DNA of 64,000 nucleotides, taken from Ifrita kowaldi (Eukaryota; Chordata; Aves; Passeriformes; Cinclosomatidae). The stretch lies in contig VZRS01012070.1 of assembly GCA_013398055.1 (NCBI GenBank), forward strand, positions 918,558 through 982,557, in the 5' to 3' direction. Below, one piece after another: positions 1-9,172 of the stretch. Made by a program: the position numbers and the translations under genes. The notes beneath the pieces are model-generated. The model searched no databases. It was not told the DNA's origin and saw nothing but the letters and a program-made list of their open reading frames with translations. How positions within the stretch are numbered: position 1 is the first letter of the stretch; the number at the start of each line of letters is the position of its first letter.

Positions 1-894
1 TCAGCCAACCCAGCCCTTGCTACCTCTCTTGAATCCAGCCCCTGCTCACTTTCCAATTTCCTTACTAACCCCCATCTTCTTGTCTTAATAGCTCCCTGCA
101 TGGACTGTATCAAATCTTCAGTCAAGTCCAAAGAGATGAAATTGTACTGGATTTCCTTGGGGTAGAAAATCAGTTATCTTATCAAAAAAGTAACTAGATT
201 AGCCTGGCAAGATCTATCTTTAGAAAATCTGTGTCACATTTTATCCCATTTTTCCCTCAACAACATGTCTTTAATCAGTCTTTGCTTGAAAAACATTCAA
301 AGGCCTTGCACTACCAGCCTGGAATTTTCCTTGGATCATTTTTCATCCTTTTCAAATGTTGGGCATTACTATTATTAATCCTTAGAGTTATGGCATCACT
401 CCAGGCTTTGTTAAAAATATTTCCCTCTGACCCCCTGATTTTGTGAAGCAGCTTTTTCTCATCGTTGGGATAGGGGTTATCTGGTCATCCTGATGTGAGT
501 ACATCAAGCTGCATAATTTTCTCTTCTTTTGATTAGTGTTTTTCTATTTTCATAACGTTGTTGCTATTACTTGTTTCTCCTTTTCCAACAGGGTTTTCTT
601 CCCCCAAACCAGAGGCAAAGTATTCACTTAACTTCTTGGGTGTTGGCCTCTGCTGGCACTGATGCAGACCTCTCACAGATGTTCCAGCATCTTTACATCC
701 CCCAGGATTGTCACAGTATATTGCCACCAGAAATGAAGCCCCTGACCCTGATAAAGGCACAGCAGCCTTCGTGCGGAGCAACACAGGATGCTCCTCCCTT
801 TCTCTGTCCCTCTGCCATCAGCCTCCAGCCCCCAGATGCAGTCATGCACCAGTGATCCTCCCCACCACAAGCCTAGCACACTGGGTTTTGTTTT

Positions 895-910
895 AAACAA
901 ACAAACAAAC
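895..910. repeat. (AAAC)4 microsatellite
   Basis: Four tandem AAAC units in intronic sequence. Confidence 0.85.
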
Positions 911-2907
911 ATCCCACAGAAAGGAGGAAGGAAAGAGGTGCAAAGAGCTTCTTGTGTTGAGCTGGAGCAAGGGGAAAGGTATCCCTTGCAGATGTGATGA
1001 TGAGGAGAAGCCAACATCTGTTTGCAGCCAGACAGTGTCTGTGCAGGTTTCTTACTACAACAGAAAGGCAGGTCAACACAGTTTTTACCACCATGCCCCT
1101 TTTTGACAACATGTCACCTTCATCCCTGATGCCTTCATTAATAAAAGGTCCAGAATAGGGAGCAGAGCACCCTGTTCATGATTCATGCCAGCAGAGAGCC
1201 ACCTTGCACACAGTTCTCAGCTGACTACATCCAGCTGCCTCAGGAGGCCCAAAGGGCATGGGTATAGGCAAGGCTGTATTTAAGTGTGCTATCCCACTAT
1301 GACAATATCTTGGACACAGCTTGGGTTGCCATCTCAGTGAGCTGTTGTGCACCCAGCACTCAACCCACCTGTGAAACCTATGTCCTTGCAAAGGGTGGAA
1401 ACAACTGGTCTGTCTAAAGCTTTCACTTCTGGGGGAAGGTGAACACTTACACCCCTGCTCATCTCCCAAAGCTGGCAAAAGGCAAGAAAATTTCTAGCAC
1501 ATCTGCTGCTGTAAAACAAAAAGAGATCAGGAAGGAGACAGGCAGCTCCTGACTGATTCCAGCTTCCCTCACTCCTCTACCCAGAGCAAGAACAGCTCCT
1601 CCTTCAGGAGAGGAAAACACTGCAAGAAATTACGGCAACGGATTTTTTGAAAAGGCTCAGAAAAAGGGCAAAAGAGAGGAATGAAAGGCAGGAAAAAAGC
1701 AGGGATGATTTACAAAGCCACAGAATGGGAACCTCACTGCTGGAGTATGTGATTGTGCTGGGATGTGAATCCGCGGGGAGACCTCCATGCTGTAGTTCAG
1801 ATAAGAAGCTGAACATTTGGGTTTTATCCAAACTGATCCTGAACTTCCCAGCGTTTGAGATCCTGCCAGTGTCTCCCTTTCCCCACATGCATGTTTTGCC
1901 AGTCTGGAAGCTGATTTTGCTTTATGCCCTTGCAACGACAGGTTGTGAATCAACACTGTGGAATGATGCAGTATCACCCGAGACCCATGGGAACTTTTGG
2001 GTTTAGGTCTCTATGTTTTAGGGACTAAAGAAGACTGCTATGAAAAGCCTAGAAACTGAACCTTTTTCAAGGTTCTACTTAAGAAACCCTTTCTACAGAA
2101 GTCACAATATTTATCAAGCTAACTGCACTTAAAATCCTCCAGCTTCCATCTGTCACGCAGCTTATCTGAAAAGCCACCCCCTGCAAAGTTGTTGTATTCC
2201 CTCTCCTAGTGTTAGAATTTATGGAATTGGTGCTCCTTGAGGAGTTAAGAGTTGGAAAGATGCCCTCCCTAGTGGGGAGGAGTGAAGCGGTGATGCTTGG
2301 CCTATGAAAATCAGGAGTGCTAAGGGTCTGCTGAATACAAATAAAAAATTACAGGCTGCAAAGTTCCAAATTAACATCCTGATGACTCACATTATTCTTC
2401 AGAAAAGCTCAGTCTTCCCTTTGATCTCAGGATTACAGGGAGCCAGGGTCTTATTTGCAGCTACGCAAAGAACCTGCTGCACTACGCCAGCAGTAGGCAC
2501 AGACCTCAAAACAAAACCCAAGGTACAGGAACACTCATCTGCCAGCACAGCAGAGAGATTGCCATTTTGGGACATCAGTGGGTGAATCCAGCCCCTGCAG
2601 CCAAATACAGGCACACTGCAAAGGCTGGTCTCTCTAAAATTCAGAGTTTGTCTCAAGAATGGTTTTTTTCTCATCTGATTAATCTCAGGCTGGGCTCTCC
2701 AGGCTCACTCCCATTTTTAAGGCAAGCAGGACAACAACAATGATTTGTATTCTTTATGAAATGAATTCTTGATGGCAACTTTAAACTAAGTGCTGATTTG
2801 TTCCTCATAATTAATAAATTCGTCTGCAGTATAATACAACTGTCCTCAAGTTCAAATTATTCTGTAACTCCTGTAAAATTGTCTAACAGTTGATGAGATT
2901 TTTTTTT

Positions 2908-2936
2908 ATATATGTATATATATATAAACACACACA
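2908..2936. repeat. TA/CA compound microsatellite
   Basis: A TATATATG/TATATATATA tract grades into (AC)n. The right 901-bp copy starts inside the equivalent of this tract, so the missing part of that copy was probably lost at this repeat. Confidence 0.8.
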
Positions 2937-3833
2937 GAGTCAAAATACAACTTTGGGTGGTATATTGTGGGGTTTTTGAATCCACAGGTATTTAACGATA
3001 TCTACCTTAATTTTTAAGACAAAGGATATAGAATAGAAACATTACTGTCTTATTTGCAATCCTACCTAAATACCTGGAGAGGTATTAAATTAATTGTGCC
3101 TTTTCAGAACCAAGTGCCAGGTCTTCAGACAGTGTGCAGTACCTATATCTGTAAGTCCTGACATTTCAGTAGGGACACAGAATGCAGCACTTCTGGAAAT
3201 GAGGGCCAAGGTGGTCACACCAAAGGCAAGCAATTACAGCCAAGGTTTGATATCTGAAACGCTCATGATCTGGCTTTTGAAATTCCATATATTTCTTCAA
3301 TTAAATATTGAATAGCTGTGACTATAAAAAGCCTATGCAGATCTGGAAGTAAAGTATTACACTCTCTGGTGAAAGAGCATGGCAAGGCCAGACTCAGCAG
3401 AAGGCAGCTGCTCCCATGCAGGTTGTCACAGCTAATCACGTCAATCAGCCCTCTGCTCTCTGTGTTGCAGGAAAGAATGCATCTACTGCTGTATCAAGAG
3501 GCAGACTGCTGAAAATTAGGGTTTAAGTACAAGTTTGCGAAGCAACAGCAGTGAATCATTTCTGCTTTGGCAGATTCAGAATGCCTTTTCATTTGAACAT
3601 CAAAACCAAACATTTTCTTGACTCCAGAACAGTCCTAGAACGTACTTTTATCCAAGTACATAATAATAAGGGAAAACAGACACTAAAAACATATCCTGGC
3701 AATAAATACTTTAAGACTTCATTAGAAAACCAAAAGGTCACATCTGATACATGAAAAAGTCAAATTATCTAGGCTGACATTTGCAAGTAATTTGAACTGA
3801 CATTAGCATGAAAAATACAATTTTACTGTAAGA
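2933..3833. repeat. Left copy of a 901-bp near-identical duplicate
   Basis: This segment is the same length as 4164-5064 (offset 1231). By eye it differs only at 2997 (G versus T at 4228) and 3137 (C versus T at 4368), with no indels. It stops exactly at the N at 3834. The right copy continues past the equivalent point into unique sequence, and this left copy is preceded by unique sequence. That is the pattern of two overlapping contig ends rather than a biological tandem duplication. The two differences would then be allelic. There is no coding content. Confidence 0.95.
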
Positions 3834-3834
3834 N
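3834..3834. other. Assembly gap (single N)
   Basis: A single ambiguous base separates the end of the left 901-bp copy from the exon-bearing island. The true gap length is unknown and may be negative (an overlap). Confidence 0.9.
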
Positions 3835-3896
3835 GGGGAGGGAGAGACGCGTTGTTTGGCACAAAGCAGCAGCCGAGGCGCGTTCCGCGGACTTAC

Positions 3897-4049
3897 TTCA
3901 GCTGTCGAGGCTCGCAGTCCACCCCCGGCAGCAGGAGCCGGGCCGCCTGCCGCCCGTCATCGCTGTCCACCGAGAAACTGCGCCGGTGCCCCGCGTGAGC
4001 CACCGCCACCCGGATCCACTCCATCAGCGGCGGCAGCACGATGAACGGC
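3897..4049 (-). CDS. ABTB3: ABTB3 (BTBD11) internal exon, third of three, on an isolated island between gaps
   Basis: This 153-bp exon is read on the minus strand. The acceptor is GTGCTCCGCAG ending at 4050, and the donor is TGAA|GTAAGT at 3897/3896. It enters in phase 2 (G completes AGG, Arg, from the exon at 15941) and leaves in phase 2 (AA). Reading past the donor gives an immediate TAA, so splicing is required. The translation is PFIVLPPLMEWIRVAVAHA, then GHRRSFSVDSDDGRQA, then ARLLLPGVDCEPRQL. The QAARLLLPG block resembles the histone H2B C-terminal helix motif (IQTAVRLLLPGEL), consistent with a histone-fold segment. One residue is odd: Gly in SDDG where I recall Val (ABTB3) or Ile (ABTB2). 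It may be a GC-rich sequencing error or a real change. The exon lies in a 328-bp piece bounded by N at 3834 and 4163, so its exact position in the intron is uncertain. Its order and strand agree with the other exons. Confidence 0.93.
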
Positions 4050-4117
4050 CTGCGGAGCACACAGACATCAGCGCCACAGCACACTAGCATCACACGAACA
4101 GGTAGAGAGAGGCAGAG

Positions 4118-4162
4118 AGCAGGGGGGTGTGCGTGTGCATGTGTGTGTGTGCGTATGTGTGT
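4118..4162. repeat. GT-rich microsatellite
   Basis: This imperfect (GT)n tract with GC and AT interruptions runs up to the N at 4163. On the transcribed (minus) strand it is a CA-rich tract about 70-115 bases upstream of the exon acceptor at 4050. Confidence 0.85.
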
Positions 4163-4163
4163 N
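4163..4163. other. Assembly gap (single N)
   Basis: A single ambiguous base separates a GT-rich microsatellite at the right end of the island from the start of the right 901-bp copy. Both edges are simple-sequence DNA, a common place for contigs to break. Confidence 0.9.
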
Positions 4164-5064
4164 CACAGAGTCAAAATACAACTTTGGGTGGTATATTGTG
4201 GGGTTTTTGAATCCACAGGTATTTAACTATATCTACCTTAATTTTTAAGACAAAGGATATAGAATAGAAACATTACTGTCTTATTTGCAATCCTACCTAA
4301 ATACCTGGAGAGGTATTAAATTAATTGTGCCTTTTCAGAACCAAGTGCCAGGTCTTCAGACAGTGTGTAGTACCTATATCTGTAAGTCCTGACATTTCAG
4401 TAGGGACACAGAATGCAGCACTTCTGGAAATGAGGGCCAAGGTGGTCACACCAAAGGCAAGCAATTACAGCCAAGGTTTGATATCTGAAACGCTCATGAT
4501 CTGGCTTTTGAAATTCCATATATTTCTTCAATTAAATATTGAATAGCTGTGACTATAAAAAGCCTATGCAGATCTGGAAGTAAAGTATTACACTCTCTGG
4601 TGAAAGAGCATGGCAAGGCCAGACTCAGCAGAAGGCAGCTGCTCCCATGCAGGTTGTCACAGCTAATCACGTCAATCAGCCCTCTGCTCTCTGTGTTGCA
4701 GGAAAGAATGCATCTACTGCTGTATCAAGAGGCAGACTGCTGAAAATTAGGGTTTAAGTACAAGTTTGCGAAGCAACAGCAGTGAATCATTTCTGCTTTG
4801 GCAGATTCAGAATGCCTTTTCATTTGAACATCAAAACCAAACATTTTCTTGACTCCAGAACAGTCCTAGAACGTACTTTTATCCAAGTACATAATAATAA
4901 GGGAAAACAGACACTAAAAACATATCCTGGCAATAAATACTTTAAGACTTCATTAGAAAACCAAAAGGTCACATCTGATACATGAAAAAGTCAAATTATC
5001 TAGGCTGACATTTGCAAGTAATTTGAACTGACATTAGCATGAAAAATACAATTTTACTGTAAGA
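4164..5064. repeat. Right copy of the 901-bp near-identical duplicate
   Basis: This copy begins on the base after the N at 4163, inside what is a TA/CA microsatellite in the left copy (CACAGAG at 2933). It ends at 5064, where the sequence continues without interruption into 5065 and beyond. It matches 2933-3833 apart from two substitutions. It is most likely a redundant haplotype or overlap copy left by scaffolding. Confidence 0.95.
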
Positions 5065-5450
5065 AGTAGTCTTACTTCTAAGTTTAAATGTGCCCTTTAA
5101 GCATTAATGCTGAAAACAAAGCCCTGAAAAATATCTGCAGCCCTGCCAGTTACATTTTGGTATTTTATAGCAAAGCAACGTGCAGTAGACAAGTAGCAGA
5201 AGGTTTCAGCCCCTCATTAGCAAGCAGAACCTAACAGGAAGCGGGGAAAAAAAAAACCCCACCACCGTGTAAGCTCTGATGAGCAGCTAATGGGCTCGAT
5301 CCAGCTGTGAGATAGTCAGGCACCCATCACCATGCAACCAGCTTATCCACGGATGTGAGCAAATACCAGGAGCTGATTTTGTAACACACGCAGCGACGAG
5401 CCGGAGCATCCCCGCGCCTCCCCAGGCAACAACAGCGCCCTGTGCCCGCC

Positions 5451-5451
5451 N
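5451..5451. other. Assembly gap or ambiguous base
   Basis: A single N sits between a GC-rich left flank (about 5385-5450, with several CpGs) and an AT-richer right flank. A composition jump at an N suggests missing GC-rich sequence rather than one uncertain base. Confidence 0.65.
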
Positions 5452-8206
5452 AAAATGTAGGTATATACAGAGAGAAGGGAGACAGGATAACGAAAGAATG
5501 GGAGAGCAAACCAGCTCAGCAATTTTCAAATAGGTCTAAATCAAGATGTCTCACCCCGTCTCCAGGGCAGGACTATCCGGAGAGTGAGATGTATGAGCTA
5601 TGCTCATTTATGGGATCTCTTGCGAGGTCAGTGCACCCGCCTGGCAAGCCCTCCTCCCATCTTTCACATAGTGTAATCCCAAAAAGAGGGCAGGAGTCTG
5701 GCACAGGACCATGTCCCGCTCTGGCTGATGCGCTGGCCTGGGTTCACTCCCCTGTCTCTTTGCAATAGGGACAGGAGAATGGGCCCGGACAGGAGAACAG
5801 AGGAGATGCCCCAGCACTGAGAGGCCAAGGATGGGGAGGGAATGCAATGCCCCAGGAAGTCTCCAGCATCTCCTGCCGATGCAATGGGCACCTTGTGCTC
5901 AGCGCTGAAAGTGGGGGGCTTTGCAGCCAGTGTGAAGGTTATCTGTGAGCGAGGTCAGGAATCAGACTGCTCGGTCTCACTTTTAGCAGTATCAAACTGC
6001 TACACCTTCAGGTGCCAGCTGTTCTGCCAAGTGAGCAAAAACATACAGAACTGCCCCCAAAAGTGAATGCTGGGATTCTGGGCCACAGCCTCACAGAGTC
6101 TGGACACTATCAGAGACATGTCCTTCACTCCACAATAGCTGGACAGCCCCATGTCCCAGCAAGAGCTGCCCAGGCTGTAGATGAGGCATGCATCACACAG
6201 TTTGCTCCAGCTATGCTAAGAATTATTTGGGAACCAAGAGAAAGATGCCAAACCATAAGTAAAAACCATAGCTTCAAGTCCTATTTTGGAGACAAAACTA
6301 ATAAAATAACTGCAGCTGAACACCTTAAAGGTCACTGCAAGTCTCTTGCTTGCCATTCCTTCTGCAGTCCCTTTTCATGGAGGAAGGAAAAAAAGTCGGT
6401 ATTAGGTGCAGAGTAGGCAAATATTTTACATTTTAAATATACAACTTTACCTCAAAAGGATCTACCCTGAGAAAAATTATTTAAGAAGATGTTGATTCTG
6501 GAATATCTTTTTCCTATTTATAGCTCTTTATGCATTTATTTCCCTTTTTCAGGACTTGGCTTTACATAGCTCTGAAATTAATATTCTTGAGGAGGGATGA
6601 GATACTTCAGAAGCGCCAAAGGACAGAGAAGCCCTGAGGCCACTAACTCTCCCTAGGACACTTGGACTGTGTTCCCAAATCTCACAGGCACTGAAATGAA
6701 CAACCTCTTTTTGAAATATGACAACTTTGGCTGAGTTGCCACTTCCATCATTTTTCTATTCAAACACATCGCCATCACCTCAGGACCAGGCTGCATTTGT
6801 TTCCAAGGCTTTTGCTCTCCCCAGACCTGCCACGGCCACATAAGGAGGCAGATAAGGACAGAACATCATCTCCCACAGCTCCCACGAAACAATTTCCTAA
6901 CCCAGCTCATTTGTCATGAGGGTGGTGGGAGTCAGAGGAAGGAAAGGGGGGAAGGAGGGATGTATCTGCTCCTGGAAGGTGACTGCTCCCCAGGTCATCC
7001 TCAGAGCAGAAGGGACCCTGTTTTGAAGCATTAAGTAGCTGGGAACAAGTGATCAGTGGGAGTTTTTTCATCACTTGCTGAGCAAACAGCAGAAAGGGAG
7101 CTGCAAATCACAGTGGAAGTGTAAAACTGCATGTAGTTACAGACATAACTTGGTTCTAGGAATACAATTAAAGGAAAACTCAATTTGAGGTTATGTTTTG
7201 CATGATTGAACACGGTTTGGATCAGAGAAATGAAGACAGGCTTGTACAGGGCCTTCCTGTAACATCTGCTGGGCAAACAGAAAAGCAGAGAGCTGTGGCT
7301 GAACAGCGGGCTCAGGGGTTCACACTTTTTCCTCCTCCTGTGCAGGTCAGAAACTCACCCAGCACAAAATCTGCCCCACCACAGTAAGGAGCAGAGAAAA
7401 CAAAAATATTACAGGAACTCAGACAATTGCACTATAAAATTGGGTTTTTTTTTTCCTTTCCCAGTCTTGCAAATTTCAACACAGAAACAGAAATGAGCAT
7501 GGCTATTTGGTGCAATAAACCCCAAGAGGGAAGAGAATCAGTGTTCTGCAGAAGCGGGGAAATTTTCTATGAAGTCCAATTTCAGTCCCTAGATGAGGAT
7601 ATGGAGTTTGCTCACAATATATTACATTCCTTTTTCCAAGGGGGAAAAAAAAATCATCACTGCATATCTCAGCATGTCAGGAAATTTGTATTTTGAGAAG
7701 AGAACCAAATATGGCTGAGTGCAATAGGTTAAAAATACCCTTCAAGAGTCTGTGCACCATGTGAAGGGCTGGGTTTTTTTCTTTCAAATACTGCTTGTGT
7801 GCCAAAGAGGAAAGAGGAACACAGAGTTATAAGGGTGTGATAATCCACAAGACAATGTGACATCAGCAAGAAATATTTCACTTCTCAAATGGCACTGTGT
7901 GAAAATGGGTTAGACAAATGCATCGCATCACTGGCATACACACTGATTTATCTCTGGTACAAAGGCTGGTACCAACCAGGAGAATTCCGTAATTTTGTGT
8001 TCCAGAGCAGATAAGTCACCTAGTTACAGGCTTTGGAAGCACGTGCCTTAATTAAACTAATCTAACCACAGTGGGAGCATGCTGGGCTTGATTCTGCCTG
8101 AAGGATATGGGAAATCAGGAGCAGCTCAGCTGCTGCACAAGCACCTTACCTGGCTGCAGGTGACTGCGTGCTTGACCTCCTCTTCCAGCCCTTCTCTGTA
8201 CCTGTG

Positions 8207-8260
8207 CTTAACTTTAAATGCATGCTTCCATCCTCTAATTCCCTGCAGTTTAAAGTTAAG
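8207..8260. repeat. Inverted repeat, 12-bp perfect arms, 30-bp loop
   Basis: The arm CTTAACTTTAAA at 8207-8218 is the exact reverse complement of TTTAAAGTTAAG at 8249-8260. A run of about 20 A follows at 8281-8300. The origin is unknown; it could be a decayed transposable-element end or chance in AT-rich DNA. Confidence 0.7.
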
Positions 8261-8280
8261 TACGGACTTAAGTAATTTTA

Positions 8281-8300
8281 CAAAAAAAAAAAAAAAAAAA
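8281..8300. repeat. Poly(A) run
   Basis: About 20 consecutive A residues on the plus strand. No retrotransposed gene or SINE body is recognisable immediately upstream, so it is called only as a homopolymer. Confidence 0.85.
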
Positions 8301-9125
8301 GATGTTTTTTGGCACAGACTTGTATTTTCCTGAGCTGACATCTAAATGGAAAAATATGCCAGATCAGGATGCAGGGAGAGGTCTCTGCACAGAGCAACTC
8401 CCATCCCACGCACAAGAACTGGGACGTGGGGGAGGGCTGGGGGAGGCCAACACAAAGCAGATCCCCAAAGGGTGGGACCCTTCTGGGCCCTGTCCCCCTG
8501 TCCTTGGCAAGGGGGTAGCCAGCTCCTCTTGTAATATGCTGTCTCCTACTTCATCAGAGAAGGCAATTATGAGTGCCCCACCAACCCTCACAGCTCTGGT
8601 TCCTCCTCCCAGGCAGCATCCTTCCCTGTTCCCTCCTGCCACCCAGCACTCCTCTCACATCTATTTTCGGACAGCTCATGGGCCCATAAGCTCCTATGCC
8701 TGGAAGACATCTGCAGGTAACACCGTGCTGGCACTGCCCCACAAGGTACAAGTCCTCACCATCCTCTCCTGTCCTGGCTATCAGAGGTCCTTCTCCCCAC
8801 TGTCTTCAGACACTGCAGCTCCCTGCCAGCACCCTCCCTCTAGAGTGGGCAGACGATCCCTCCCTACCCCATCAGACCTCAAACTTATCTTGGTTTTGTG
8901 GGGCTGATGTCTCCGGAGCACTCTGAATTACAAAATGACTCATGAAAAAGCAGGTGTTATGGGGAGGAACCTAAATGTAACTGCATGAGGGGTTCCCTAA
9001 AGCCTGCACTCCCTCCAGAGCCACACCCAGCCTTCCCGGGCTGCCCACCGCTGCCCCTGCCTCGCTTGCTGGCACACAGAGATATTAAGAGTCCTGTCAT
9101 GCATATGCAATAAATCAGGCTTTTT

Positions 9126-9172
9126 CATTATTATTAGCAGTAGTAGTAGTACTGTTATTGTTATTGTTGTTA
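9126..9172. repeat. Triplet-rich simple repeat
   Basis: Consecutive ATT/AGT/GTT-type triplets, including (TAG)4-like and (TTG/TTA)n units. An ordinary intronic microsatellite. Confidence 0.8.

Larger units (their letters stand above)
1..3896 (-). other. ABTB3: ABTB3 intron downstream of the third visible exon (partial)
   Basis: This stretch is non-coding. It begins at the donor GTAAGT (3896) and runs out of the window at position 1. It holds an (AAAC)4 tract at 895-910, a TA/CA microsatellite at 2908-2936 and the left copy of the 901-bp duplicate (2933-3833). Between 1 and 2900 I see no splice-flanked coding segment of the family and no recognisable mobile element. The open frames here (up to about 119 codons at 1647-2006) lack a recognisable domain. 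The next ABTB3 exon, which should begin with one base completing a Lys codon and lead toward the ankyrin repeats, is not present. Confidence 0.8.

Noticed and set aside
3094..3754. Three short plus-strand frames repeated at 4325-4985, considered as a duplicated gene
   Set aside because: They recur only because the 901-bp segment is present twice. They are short, have no domain, and lie antisense in an intron.
2933..5064. Genuine recent tandem duplication including an exon
   Set aside because: Both copies are cut exactly at Ns, the exon island is single-copy, and the copies have equal length with two substitutions. Unmerged contig ends are the simpler explanation.
8302..8907. 201-codon plus-strand open frame after the poly(A) run
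   Set aside because: The translation is low-complexity and Pro/Ser-rich with no family resemblance. Overlapping frames on both strands are equally open because the region is GC-rich.
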